Shown here: positions 1 through 8,693 of the stretch, piece by piece
Position numbering within the stretch: the stretch's first letter is position 1
How the letters are laid out: each line of letters opens with the position of its first letter
Notes under the pieces: generated by a model
Told to the model about the DNA's origin: nothing
Seen by the model: only the letters and a program-made list of their open reading frames with translations
Database searches by the model: none
Source of the DNA: Prevotella sp. UBA2756
Lineage (GTDB): Bacteria; Bacteroidota; Bacteroidia; Bacteroidales; Bacteroidaceae
Assembly: GCA_002353205.1 (NCBI GenBank)
Contig: DEJE01000043.1
Span: forward strand, 29,239-51,795
Length of the DNA stretch: 22,557 bases
Direction of reading: 5' to 3'
Position numbers and translations under genes: made by a program

Positions 1-2465
1 TCGAAACCGGTGTTGGTCACCTCACCGAGGTTGGTGGTGATGCTCGAGAAACCGGTGAAGTTGGGCAGGCGCTGAGCCATGATCATGTCGTGTGTGCGCT
101 TGTGGTAGACATCGATGCTACCCGAGATGCGGCGGTTGATGAGCGAGAAGTCGACACCGAAGTTCCAAGAAGATGTCTTCTCCCACTCCAAGTTGGGGTT
201 GCCCAGACGACTCACCTGCAGGGCGTTGAGCACCTCCTGCGATGTGGAGCCGTACTTATAGTAAGCATACAGACCGCCGTTGGCCAGGTTCGACAGAGCC
301 AGATAGGTGTCGCTCAGCGAGCGGTTACCGTTGGTACCGTAGCTCAGGCGCAGCTTGGCCATGTCGAGCCACTTCCATTCGCGGGCGAACTTCTCCTCGG
401 AGAGCACCCAGCTGGCACCGAGCGACCAGAAGTTGGCCCACGGGTTGTTCTGTCCGAAGGCAGAGTAACCGTCGCGACGCACGGTGGCGGTCAGCATGTA
501 GCGGTCCATGAATCCGTAGAACAGACGGCCCAGGTAGGCGGCTGCCGTGTAGTGGGTGTCGTTGGTAGAGAACGAGCTCTGCTCCTTGTTGGCACCCTGG
601 ATATAGTGGAAGCCCAGCACGTCGGTAGGCGTGATGTTGCGGGCAGAAATCTTGTCTTCCCAGTAGCGGTTCTCCTCAGCCTCCTGAACGAGGGTCACGG
701 TGAAGTGGTGCAGGTCGGCAAACGTGCGGTCCCACGTCAGCGTGTTGTTCAGGTTCCAGTTGAAAGTCTTCGACGAGTTGCGGTTCGAGCCGCGGTCAGA
801 AGCCTTGCTGTCGGGCAGCTCGGCCGACATCCAGTAGCGGTCGTAGAACCACTGGTAGCGCGGTGCGATATTGAACTGATAGGTGAAGCCGAAGGGCAGT
901 GTCACCTTAGCGTTGAAGATGGTGTTCAGGATGGTGTAGCCCTTCTCGAGGTCGAGATACTGCTGCTGGAAGTGGTAGTTGTAACCGCCGTTGGTGGGGT
1001 TGCCCGTGCGCGGATACTGCATCTCGTTGCCGTCGGCATCGAAGCGAGAGGCGTAGGGTGACTCGCGCAGCTGGTTGTCGTCCCAGTAGTTGCTGCCCAG
1101 AGGCACCTTCTGCGAGATGTCGCTACGGTCCTGGAAGTTCACGTTAGCACCCAGTTCGAGCCAATCAGTGATTTTGGCATTGAGCTTCATGTTGGCGCGA
1201 TAGGTGTGGTAGTCATCACCCTGGATGGCACCCTCGTTGTTTAGGTAGCCGAAGCCCAGATAGTAGCTCACGCGGTCGGTGGCACCCGAGACGCTGGCAT
1301 TGTAGTCCTGGTTGAAGCCGGTACGGAAGGTGGCATCCTCCCAGTCGTAGGTCCTGCCGGCGAGGAAGTTCTCCATCACGATGGCAGCATCGGCATCGAA
1401 GCCCATACGGCGGGCGTAGAGGCTGAGCATCGACTCACCGGCCTGCGAGGTCTTCGGACCGTTCGAGGCCCACTGCTCCTGCGTGAGTCCATACTGCGAG
1501 AGGTTGTTGAAGTTGTCGTAGTAGCCCACGGGTATGCCGCTGTCCTTGCCGTAGTAACCCCACGTGCCGTCCTCGCGATAACCGTAGGTCTGTGCCTTGT
1601 ACCAGTCCTCGCGGTAGGTCATGTACTCGCTGGCGCTGAACATGTCGCGATAGGCAGCCTTCGTGTTGGCGGCGAGGTTCATGCTCACGTTGATGATGGG
1701 CTTGCCCTCCTTACCTTTCTTCGTACTGATGATGATGACACCGCTGGCTGCCTTGGCACCATAGATAGCGGCCGACGATGCATCCTTCAGCACGTCGATC
1801 TGCTCAATGTCGTCGGGGTTGATCTCAGAGAGGCTGCCTGCGAACTGCATGCCGTCTAATATAATAAGAGGTGAGTTGTGGGAACCGTCGGTGTAGAGCG
1901 AGTTCTGACCACGCAGCTGGATGCTGGCGTTCGACTGGGCGTCCGAGCTGAAGCCAATCTGCAGACCGGGCGTGCCGCGCAGCAGGTCCTGCACTGTGCC
2001 GGGGTTCTGGTCGGCAATCTTGCTCGGGTCAATCTGTACGACCGAGCCCGTGAGGTCTTTCTTGCGCATGGTGCCGTAACCGACGACCACCACTTCTTTC
2101 AGCGTCTCGGTGTCCTCTTCCAGGGTGACGGAGAGCGTCTGACCGCTCTTGAAAGCCACTTCTTTCTGGGTGAAACCGATGTAGGAAACGACGACGGTGC
2201 CGCTTGCGGGAACGCCTTTCAGCTCGAAGTTACCGTCGAAATCGGTCACCGAGCCTACGTTGGCGGCATCTTTCACTTTCACGGTGGCACCGATAATCGG
2301 TTCACCATTCTTGTCGACAACCGTGCCTTTCACAACGCCGCTCTGCTGAGTGGCCTGGATAGCCGGTGCTGCTGTTGCGGGCAATGGGAGTACACACACT
2401 CCTGCTGCCAACACCATCGCCACACAGAGTTGGCGCGATGGCTTCATCAAATTAGCATACTTCAT
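1..2465 (-). CDS. SusC/RagA-type TonB-dependent outer membrane transporter, C-terminus cut by window edge
   Basis: This gene imports glycans across the outer membrane using TonB energy, normally with a SusD lipoprotein lid. About 821 residues are visible of a family usually near 1000-1100. The start ATG at 2465 opens a signal peptide (residues 1 to about 33, ending PATAA). A carboxypeptidase-regulatory-like beta-sandwich follows at about 44-120 (VVKGTVVDKNGEPIIGATV). Next come the KEVVVVGYGT segment typical of SusC proteins (about 122-131), a plug domain (LLRGTPGLQI, then DVLKDASSAAIYGAKAASGV), and barrel strands to the edge. The frame is open throughout where I checked it. An in-frame Met at residue 7 is an alternative start. 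A susD gene would lie beyond position 1 and cannot be seen. The GH43 gene lies 111 bases upstream on the same strand, which suggests a polysaccharide utilization locus. Confidence 0.96.
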   Translation of the reverse strand, partial: MKYANLMKPSRQLCVAMVLAAGVCVLPLPATAAPAIQATQQSGVVKGTVVDKNGEPIIGATVKVKDAANVGSVTDFDGNFELKGVPASGTVVVSYIGFTQKEVAFKSGQTLSVTLEEDTETLKEVVVVGYGTMRKKDLTGSVVQIDPSKIADQNPGTVQDLLRGTPGLQIGFSSDAQSNASIQLRGQNSLYTDGSHNSPLIILDGMQFAGSLSEINPDDIEQIDVLKDASSAAIYGAKAASGVIIISTKKGKEGKPIINVSMNLAANTKAAYRDMFSASEYMTYREDWYKAQTYGYREDGTWGYYGKDSGIPVGYYDNFNNLSQYGLTQEQWASNGPKTSQAGESMLSLYARRMGFDADAAIVMENFLAGRTYDWEDATFRTGFNQDYNASVSGATDRVSYYLGFGYLNNEGAIQGDDYHTYRANMKLNAKITDWLELGANVNFQDRSDISQKVPLGSNYWDDNQLRESPYASRFDADGNEMQYPRTGNPTNGGYNYHFQQQYLDLEKGYTILNTIFNAKVTLPFGFTYQFNIAPRYQWFYDRYWMSAELPDSKASDRGSNRNSSKTFNWNLNNTLTWDRTFADLHHFTVTLVQEAEENRYWEDKISARNITPTDVLGFHYIQGANKEQSSFSTNDTHYTAAAYLGRLFYGFMDRYMLTATVRRDGYSAFGQNNPWANFWSLGASWVLSEEKFAREWKWLDMAKLRLSYGTNGNRSLSDTYLALSNLANGGLYAYYKYGSTSQEVLNALQVSRLGNPNLEWEKTSSWNFGVDFSLINRRISGSIDVYHKRTHDMIMAQRLPNFTGFSSITTNLGEVTNTGF

Positions 2466-2514
2466 CAAATAGTTGTTTACGTTAATTAATAGAGTTATTA
2501 GCAATTTTCCGCTG

Positions 2515-2542
2515 CAAAGGTAGTATGATTGATTTAAATCAA
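2515..2542 (-). promoter_or_regulatory. Putative susC promoter with a 14-base palindrome
   Basis: On the minus strand TACCTTTG (2515-2522) matches the Bacteroidota -7 consensus TAnnTTTG. A TTG at 2540-2542 lies 17 bases upstream as a weak -33. The perfect palindrome TTGATTTAAATCAA (2529-2542) sits exactly between and over these elements, where an operator would act. This suggests susC can be transcribed separately from the upstream GH43 gene. Confidence 0.55.
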
Positions 2543-2576
2543 GGGTTACATATCATTATTTGAGGGGAAGAAATCG

Positions 2577-4694
2577 TTATTTCTGCCCCATTTCATCGAT
2601 ATTCCACTCATCGCGCCACCTGACGACGGGCTTTCCACCCTCCCACTCGATGGGCAGCCAGATGTAGCGGGCATCGCTCGGGTGCTTCGGGCGCCAGATG
2701 TCGGCCATGAAGATGAAGCGGTCGCCGACAGGCAGGATGTAGGTCGACTGGCCTCCGAACGTGATCTCTTGTTTCGGACCGCGGCAGGGGTTGGGGTGCT
2801 GCGTCCACGGTTCCCAGATGGAAGGTGCCGAGAACATGCGTGCCTCGTTGGGATCCCATCCTGTGCAACCCGAGGTGATCATCCAGTAGGTGCCGTCGTG
2901 CTTGAAGATGGCGGGCGCCTCGTTCTGTCCTCCTGCCGCCACGCGTGTGTAGCGCCCCGAGTGGTGCAGGTAGTCGTTGGTCAGTTCGGCAATGTGCAGC
3001 GTCAGGTTATCTTCCGAGGAGAAGATGTGATAGGCTTTGCCGTCGTCGTCGACGTAGAGGGTCATGTCACGGGCCATCTGTCCGGTGCCGAAGTCACGCT
3101 TCAGGAAGAGCCCCTGCCTGATGGCCTCGCGCCATGTAGGTGTCCACCATTGCTTAAAGTTTGCCTGATTGAGGGTGTCGAGCACGGCCTGTTCCTGCGG
3201 TCCGAAGTCCACCGGGAGGGTTGCGGGGTTGGCGCGCTGCGAATAGAGGAATTTATAAGGACCTTCCGGACGGTCGCTGACGGCCACACCGTAGCGGGCA
3301 GCACTGTAGCCCCGACCTTTCAGCTCCAAGTGGAACCACATACAAAACTTCCCCGTCACCTTATTATATATAACCTTGGGTCGCTCCAGGATGCAGCCAC
3401 GCTCGATGTCGGAGCCGCGCTCGTCAGTCACCGCGAGGGCCACGCCCATGTTGCGCCAGTTCACAAGGTCTTCCGAGGCATAGCACATCACGCCTACCAT
3501 CGCCCGCGACGTGGTGTCGGCCTTGTGCTCGCCGAACCAGTAGTAGGTGTCGCCATACTTCATGATGCCGCCGCCGTGTGCATTGATATGGCGGCCGCTG
3601 TCGTCGCGCCACAGTTCACCGCTCCTGATGGTCTTGCTGACAGGCTGCTTGGCCCAGTGTTGCTCCAGCCTGCGGGCCTCCGCCTTGGTGATGTGAATCA
3701 CGCTACCGTGCTTGGGTGAGGAGAAGTTGGTTGCCTTCATCACGCCCTCGTTGAAACGTCCGAGAGGCTTGAAGGTCTTGAAATCGCTCGTCTCTACGAA
3801 ACCGAAGTTATGGGGTGTAGTGCTGTAGATGTCGTACATCACGACCCACTTCTTCTCGCCGATGCGCTTCCACACATTAGGAGCCTCGCAGCCACGGCCT
3901 TCACCGTCAATCTGCTCGGCATGATAGTCGGCGAAATGGTTGATTTTGTCGGATATCATGTATTTGATGCCACCGGGATTCTCCTGCGCCACGTAGGTCA
4001 TGAAGTAGCGGCCGTCGGGCATCGGGCAGATGTCGGCATCGAGCACTTGTATCTTCTCGTCGGGATATTCGAAGAGCAGCTGCGGCTCGGTCTCCAACGT
4101 GGTGAAGGCTTCGTCGGCATAACTGTAATAGAGCTTCGTGCGTCCCCCGGCCCGTTGGCGTATGGTGAAATAGACCATGGGCTTCTGCCGCTCAGGGTCC
4201 CAGATGGTCTGCGGTGCCCAGGCACAGCCTATCTCGCCGAAAGTCTGTGGGAACAGCTCGTCGATGTGCACCTCGGTGTGTGTCCAGTTGATGAGGTCGT
4301 CCGAACACATGAGCACCAGACCGCGGTTGTTGCCCCAGCCGTAGCGGTCGGGGCGGTCCCACTGCGTCGTGCGCAGTCCTTTCTGCTTGCCAAACACGTG
4401 CAGGTCGGTCATAGCAATGTAGAACTTACCGTTCGGCGCACGGTAGATGTGTGGGTCTCTGATACCATGCTGATCAGCGATGGAATCGCCCGAAATGATG
4501 GGTCGGTTGCCGTTGATGGCCTTGAAGGTGTAGCCGTCGTAGCTGATGGCCATGAACAGCGAGTGCGTCTTGTCGTTGAAGTAGGTAAAGAGGTAGGCAC
4601 CCATGTCTTTCTCCCTCAGCTGTCGATGCTTCTTGGCTTCCGCTGGCGGGCAGATCATCATCAACAATGCTGATAACAGTAGCAGTTTCTTCAT
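2577..4694 (-). CDS. Secreted glycoside hydrolase with two tandem GH43-like propeller domains
   Basis: A probable secreted glycan-cleaving enzyme of 705 residues. A signal peptide covers residues 1-20 (ends PPAEA, before KK). Domain 1 (about 31-345) is a five-bladed GH43-like propeller. It has HGIRDPHIYR with Asp80 as likely general base, WAPQ at 159-162, and GCEAPNVWK with Glu270 as likely general acid. Domain 2 (about 358-697) starts INAHGGGIMKYGDTYYWFGE. It carries LERPKVIYN with Glu437 as likely acid, NEAPAIFK (Glu592) and SGCTGWDPNEAR (608-619). These motifs resemble the exo-beta-1,3-galactanase-like branch of GH43, which lacks the usual Asp base. The subfamily of each domain is not certain. 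It lies upstream of susC on the same strand and divergent from a membrane regulator, so it fits a glycan utilization locus. Substrate is inferred only; arabinogalactan side or main chains are one option. Confidence 0.9.
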   Translation of the reverse strand: MKKLLLLSALLMMICPPAEAKKHRQLREKDMGAYLFTYFNDKTHSLFMAISYDGYTFKAINGNRPIISGDSIADQHGIRDPHIYRAPNGKFYIAMTDLHVFGKQKGLRTTQWDRPDRYGWGNNRGLVLMCSDDLINWTHTEVHIDELFPQTFGEIGCAWAPQTIWDPERQKPMVYFTIRQRAGGRTKLYYSYADEAFTTLETEPQLLFEYPDEKIQVLDADICPMPDGRYFMTYVAQENPGGIKYMISDKINHFADYHAEQIDGEGRGCEAPNVWKRIGEKKWVVMYDIYSTTPHNFGFVETSDFKTFKPLGRFNEGVMKATNFSSPKHGSVIHITKAEARRLEQHWAKQPVSKTIRSGELWRDDSGRHINAHGGGIMKYGDTYYWFGEHKADTTSRAMVGVMCYASEDLVNWRNMGVALAVTDERGSDIERGCILERPKVIYNKVTGKFCMWFHLELKGRGYSAARYGVAVSDRPEGPYKFLYSQRANPATLPVDFGPQEQAVLDTLNQANFKQWWTPTWREAIRQGLFLKRDFGTGQMARDMTLYVDDDGKAYHIFSSEDNLTLHIAELTNDYLHHSGRYTRVAAGGQNEAPAIFKHDGTYWMITSGCTGWDPNEARMFSAPSIWEPWTQHPNPCRGPKQEITFGGQSTYILPVGDRFIFMADIWRPKHPSDARYIWLPIEWEGGKPVVRWRDEWNIDEMGQK

Positions 4695-4739
4695 TGTTTT
4701 CTGGTTTTAGTTCGATTTCTTCTTATTAGATAGCGCCTG

Positions 4740-4747
4740 CAAAATTA
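4740..4747 (-). promoter_or_regulatory. Putative -7 box of the GH43 gene
   Basis: On the minus strand TAATTTTG matches TAnnTTTG, 46 bases before the GH43 start. No clear TTTG is found at the expected -33 distance, so regulator-dependent activation is possible. Confidence 0.4.
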
Positions 4748-4781
4748 GGTATAAAGCCGAAAAAACGACTCCACTCATCGT

Positions 4782-4800
4782 GATTTGTAGGGAACAAATC
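4782..4800. promoter_or_regulatory. Inverted repeat between divergent GH43 and regulator genes
   Basis: GATTTGT (4782-4788) and ACAAATC (4794-4800) form a perfect 7-base inverted repeat around AGGGA. It lies upstream of both divergent promoters, directly before the -33 of the regulator gene, and looks like an operator. The palindrome before susC shares the GATTT/AAATC core. Confidence 0.45.
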
Positions 4801-4809
4801 GTGAAAACA

Positions 4810-4841
4810 TTTGGCTATATGCCCGAAAATCACTACCTTTG
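4810..4841 (+). promoter_or_regulatory. Promoter of the propeller-AraC regulator
   Basis: TTTG (4810-4813) and TACCTTTG (4834-4841) are separated by 20 bases. This is a full match to the Bacteroidota -33/-7 promoter pattern. The start codon follows 22 bases after the -7 box, giving a short leader. Confidence 0.75.
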
Positions 4842-4863
4842 CCACTGAAATACCTGCTAACTA

Positions 4864-7797
4864 ATGACGCGACGATTGCTACTCCTGCTCATCACTCTGC
4901 CATTAGCCTTGATGGCAGCGGCACAGCATGTGCCCATCCGGGTGATGTCGCAGGTGCAGGTCGAGGGTGCCGAGGAGTCGCGGAGCCTGTCGTTCGATAG
5001 CTACGGCCTGATGTGGATAGGCACGAACCAGGGTGTCCGCGCTTACGACGGCAACCGTTTCCGTACCTATCGCAGCGATGCCTACACCCCAGGCACGCTG
5101 CCCAACAACAACGTCATCGCCATCGCCCACGACAAGCACGAGGGGACATGGATCGGAACGCGCGACGGTCTGGTGAGATTCGACCGTGGGCGCGGTCGCT
5201 TCAAGGTGTACCGTCTGCCTGGCGAACAGCCTCATGTGGTCGATGCCCTCTTCACCGCTGCCGACGGCACGGTGTGGGTGGGAACCAACAGGGGTGCGGC
5301 GCGCTATGATGCCACGACCGACTCGTTCAGGGATATCGGCGTGGCTGTGGGCACCCGGGCCTTTGCCGAAGACAAACTGGGCAATATATATATAGGAACA
5401 TGGGGCAATGGTCTGCTGCGCCTCAACAAGAAAAGCGGCCGACTGGTGAACTATCCGAAGATGAACGACCGCGACATTGTCTCGTCGCTCCTCATCGACA
5501 GCCAGGGCCGACTGTGGATCGGCACCTGGGAGCACGGTATCGTGCGGTTAGACCATCCTGAAAACGAATCGGCCCCGGGCATTCATAAGGTGAACGACGG
5601 GCGCCACGACTTCCGAACCTTCCATCGGTTGGTGGAAGACCCCGTAAGCCACTCTGTCTGGGGGTGCTGCATAGAAGGTCTGACGCGTGTCAGCCTCGAT
5701 GACCCGCTGGAGGCAGAGAACTATCCGAACCCTACTTTCTGTTACGACATGGCCACCGACGGCCGAGGCAACCTGTGGGTAGCCACGCGCAACGACGGCA
5801 TCGTGCACCTGACAACCGTTCCCGCACCCTTCCATTACTGCCATCTCGACCCCTCGGGACAAGAGCTGCCCGTGAACCGCATACAGTCGGTGTTCACCAC
5901 CGACGGGCAACACTTCTGGCTCGGACTGCAGCCCTACGGCCTCGCTTGGTACGACAGGGGCTCGGGAAGCGTCAGCTACAACACCCGCATCCCCGGCTTC
6001 AGCCAGATGACGGGCGTCGGAGGCATCTATGCACAGTCGGTCAACGCGTTCCTCGACCGTGGCAACGGCGAGACATGGATGGCTTGCTCGGGAGGAATCA
6101 TCGTCGCCAAAGAGGGCCGTCAGGCCAGGATGCTCGAACAGAACGCCGTCCCCTTCCTCAGGGGCGGCAACGTGACAGCCCTCTACCGGCTCCACAACGG
6201 TGCGGTGATAATCGGTCAGACAGGGGGCGTTGGCGTGGCTTCAATAGCGGCCTTCGGCCTAAATGATAACAATGATAAAGCGACGGTAGGCCTAAATGGA
6301 CACACGCTGACGCTGAAAGCCAACGGGCGCGACCTGAGCCACTGCTCCGTACGCTCAATCATCGAAGACCATAAGCAGCAGGTATGGCTGTCGACCGAAG
6401 GCGACGGCATCATCCGCATCGCAGGCAACATCGGCACTAGCTCGCAGCAGCCGTTATCGGTCAAGCAATATGCCCCATCACTCGGCAACTACCCCATCGA
6501 CGAAGCCATCGCGTGCCACGAAGACGCCCAGCACCGGCTGTGGGCCATCTCGGCCAGCGGCGGACTGTTCCTCTACGATGCCCGGGCCGACCGCTTCGAC
6601 CCCGTCAACCACAAGCTGCATGTCCACGCCGGAGCCCTCTATTCCATCAACAGCGACCGTAAGGGATGGCTCTGGCTCTCCACCGACAAAGGTCTGGTGC
6701 GCCTGAAGGTAGACTCGGCCGAGACGAAGACCGCCTTCTATGGCGTGGAGGACGGGCTGGAGTCGATACGTTTCTCGCCCAACGGTTCGTTCCACGACGG
6801 CACAGAACTGTTCTACGGCACCACCGACGGCTTCTTTGCCTTCAAGCCATGCCAGATCAAACGCTGGCAGCAAAGGGTGTCGGCATCGCTCATCGTCTCC
6901 GAACTGATCATCGACGACCAGCCTTACCGCTGGCTCGACTCCGTCGGCAAGCGCAAGATATCAGCCGAACCGCCCTTCTACACGCGGAAGATAACCATCC
7001 CGGCCAGCGTCGACAAGTTCTCGGTAGAGTTCACTCTGCTCACCTACCTCAACCAGCAGCAGTGCCGATATGCCTACAAGCTGCAGGGCTACGACCGCGA
7101 CTGGCACTACACCACTGCCGACGACCGACGGGCCACCTACCAGAACCTGCCGGCGGGAACCTACGAGCTGCAGTTGCGAGGCATCGACAGCTACGGGCGC
7201 GTGGTCGACATGCCTTATACCATCGAGGTCAAGGTGCTCCCGCCGTGGTATCTGTCGTGGTGGGCATGGCTTGCCTACATCGCGGCGCTCATCGCGGCCG
7301 TCTACGTCGTGAAAGAGTGGTACCGCAACCGCGTGAACCGCCGCGCTCGCCTGCAGCAACGCGTCAGCGAACTGCTCCACTACCGCGAGCTGATGGTGAT
7401 GAAGCAGTTTGAGGGGGCCAACAAGGCGCTCGAGGTGGAGGCTCAGCAGCACTCCTCACCCGACGAGGTGTTCATCTCTAAGGCCATTGCCTGTGTGAAG
7501 CAACATCTCAACGACAGCGACTACGACCGCGAACAGTTCGCTCGCGACATGCTCGTCAGCAGTTCAACCCTCTACAACAAGCTGCGCGCCCTGACGGGAC
7601 AGAACGTCACGGCCTTCATCAACGGCATCCGCCTGAAGGAAGCCTGCCAGATGGTGCGCCGCAATCCCGACATCAGCGTCAACGAACTGTCGATGGCCGT
7701 GGGGTTCAACACGCCGAAGTATTTCGCCAAATGTTTCAAGAAGGAGTTTGATGAACTGCCCAGCGAATTCATAGAAAAGGTGAAAGCCGGGCAGTAA
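4864..7797 (+). CDS. Membrane-spanning sensor-regulator: beta-propeller, Y_Y_Y domain, one helix, AraC-type DNA-binding domain
   Basis: A 977-residue regulator that probably senses a glycan fragment in the periplasm and activates the neighbouring locus. A signal peptide or first helix covers 1-20 (LALMAAA). Two-component-regulator propeller repeats fill about 25-690, recognised by recurring WIGT/WVGT/LWLST motifs (GLMWIGTNQGV, GTWIGTRDGLVRFD, LWIGTWEHGIVRLD). A Y_Y_Y domain lies at about 715-790 (YAYKLQGYDRDWHY), and a single membrane helix at about 797-818 (WAWLAYIAALIAAVYVV). A short coiled segment and an AraC/XylS helix-turn-helix end the protein (about 880-970; SVNELSMAVGFNTPKYFAKC). Classic hybrid two-component systems of Bacteroides have about 1300-1400 residues with kinase, ATPase and receiver domains in between. 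Those are absent here, with no sign of frameshift. It is divergent from the GH43 gene. Confidence 0.93.
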   Translation: MTRRLLLLLITLPLALMAAAQHVPIRVMSQVQVEGAEESRSLSFDSYGLMWIGTNQGVRAYDGNRFRTYRSDAYTPGTLPNNNVIAIAHDKHEGTWIGTRDGLVRFDRGRGRFKVYRLPGEQPHVVDALFTAADGTVWVGTNRGAARYDATTDSFRDIGVAVGTRAFAEDKLGNIYIGTWGNGLLRLNKKSGRLVNYPKMNDRDIVSSLLIDSQGRLWIGTWEHGIVRLDHPENESAPGIHKVNDGRHDFRTFHRLVEDPVSHSVWGCCIEGLTRVSLDDPLEAENYPNPTFCYDMATDGRGNLWVATRNDGIVHLTTVPAPFHYCHLDPSGQELPVNRIQSVFTTDGQHFWLGLQPYGLAWYDRGSGSVSYNTRIPGFSQMTGVGGIYAQSVNAFLDRGNGETWMACSGGIIVAKEGRQARMLEQNAVPFLRGGNVTALYRLHNGAVIIGQTGGVGVASIAAFGLNDNNDKATVGLNGHTLTLKANGRDLSHCSVRSIIEDHKQQVWLSTEGDGIIRIAGNIGTSSQQPLSVKQYAPSLGNYPIDEAIACHEDAQHRLWAISASGGLFLYDARADRFDPVNHKLHVHAGALYSINSDRKGWLWLSTDKGLVRLKVDSAETKTAFYGVEDGLESIRFSPNGSFHDGTELFYGTTDGFFAFKPCQIKRWQQRVSASLIVSELIIDDQPYRWLDSVGKRKISAEPPFYTRKITIPASVDKFSVEFTLLTYLNQQQCRYAYKLQGYDRDWHYTTADDRRATYQNLPAGTYELQLRGIDSYGRVVDMPYTIEVKVLPPWYLSWWAWLAYIAALIAAVYVVKEWYRNRVNRRARLQQRVSELLHYRELMVMKQFEGANKALEVEAQQHSSPDEVFISKAIACVKQHLNDSDYDREQFARDMLVSSSTLYNKLRALTGQNVTAFINGIRLKEACQMVRRNPDISVNELSMAVGFNTPKYFAKCFKKEFDELPSEFIEKVKAGQ

Positions 7798-7810
7798 CAA
7801 GCCCGGTTTT
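7787..7810 (+). terminator. Terminator-like hairpin over the regulator stop codon
   Basis: CCGGGC (7787-7792) pairs with GCCCGG (7801-7806) around an 8-base loop that contains the TAA stop, followed by TTTT. It is the first of two stacked terminator-like structures. Confidence 0.5.
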
Positions 7811-7821
7811 CCGAAGATAAC

Positions 7822-7853
7822 GCCGCTTCCTCTCTGTAGGTAGCGGCTTTTTT
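7822..7853 (+). terminator. Intrinsic terminator of the regulator gene
   Basis: GCCGCT (7822-7827) pairs with AGCGGC (7842-7847), with additional inner CCT/AGG pairing possible, followed directly by six T (7848-7853). The gene faces the convergent dehydrogenase gene that ends at 7907. Confidence 0.8.
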
Positions 7854-7906
7854 CATTTGCAGCAGCCTCTATTTCAGGCAAGGCAACGGTCTCGCTGCTG
7901 CATGCC

Positions 7907-8629
7907 CTACAGCTTGATCTTCCTCCACACCCACCGCGGCACCCTGCGCCAAAGGGCTGTCAGGATGCGGTAGCGCCAGTCGATGACGCGGATATGGCGG
8001 CAGCCGTTGATGGCTGTAATTATTTCGTCGGCCACCTTTTCCGGCCGCAGCATCATGGGGTAATGCTCATCGCCGCTGAGCAGGGCCGTGTCGACGAAGC
8101 CCGGACGGATGTCGGTGAAGCGGATGTCGAGCCCACGGCTGTTGGCCAGCTGTTCCAACGCCTGCAGATAGACATTCTGCATGGCCTTCGTGGCCGAATA
8201 GGCCGGTGCGGGCCCGAGCCCTTTCGTGCCGGCGATGGAGGTGATGGCAGCGATGTGCCCATGGCCCTGACGTGCGAAGAAGCGGTAGGCAGCACCTATC
8301 ATGCGCGTGAAGCCCACGCCGTTGGTCTGCATCGTGGCCAGTTCGATGTCCTCGCCGAGCTCGCGGTTCTGCTTGCCGATGCCAGAGGCATAGAAGAAAA
8401 GGTCCATGCCGCCCGTCTGCCTGATCAGCCTTTCGAGGGCTTCGGGAGCCTCACTGCTCGTCACGTCGATGCGCTCCACGGCGGCGGCACCCATGTCCTG
8501 CATCCGTTCCACACGCCGTGCGCCAACGCCTACCGTCCAACCTTGTCCGATGAGACGTTTGGCCACCTCCTGACCGATGCCCGAGGAGGCTCCGACCACG
8601 ATGGCCCGTTTTGTTTGTTTCGTCATCAT
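7907..8629 (-). CDS. Short-chain dehydrogenase/reductase (SDR), NAD(P)-dependent
   Basis: A 240-residue cytoplasmic oxidoreductase of the classical SDR type, which interconverts an alcohol and a ketone or aldehyde. The cofactor loop is GASSGIG (residues 13-19). ARR (37-39) after the second strand hints at NADPH. The family NNAG motif reads YASG (80-83). The active site has Asn103, Ser131 (TSIAG), Tyr144 and Lys148 (YSATK). RPGFVDT after the active site is typical. The last 20 or so residues are basic and Trp/Arg-rich (ALWRRVPRWVWRKIKL), which may be a membrane-facing tail as in some lipid-acting SDRs. The substrate is unknown. The start could be Met1 or Met2. It follows an AraC regulator by 64 bases. 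Confidence 0.92.
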   Translation of the reverse strand: MMTKQTKRAIVVGASSGIGQEVAKRLIGQGWTVGVGARRVERMQDMGAAAVERIDVTSSEAPEALERLIRQTGGMDLFFYASGIGKQNRELGEDIELATMQTNGVGFTRMIGAAYRFFARQGHGHIAAITSIAGTKGLGPAPAYSATKAMQNVYLQALEQLANSRGLDIRFTDIRPGFVDTALLSGDEHYPMMLRPEKVADEIITAINGCRHIRVIDWRYRILTALWRRVPRWVWRKIKL

Positions 8630-8655
8630 ACCTTTTATTTTCGTGTGTTATGCGG

Positions 8656-8663
8656 CAAAATTA
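8656..8663 (-). promoter_or_regulatory. Putative -7 box of the SDR gene
   Basis: On the minus strand TAATTTTG matches TAnnTTTG, 26 bases before the SDR start, inside the 64-base gap after the AraC gene. No clear -33 is seen. Confidence 0.4.
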
Positions 8664-8693
8664 GTTATTTCTTTTCATAACACATCATCTTTC

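Noticed and set aside
90..1061. Plus-strand open frame of 323 codons
   Set aside because: It is the antisense of the susC gene, whose frame gives a clear TonB-dependent transporter.
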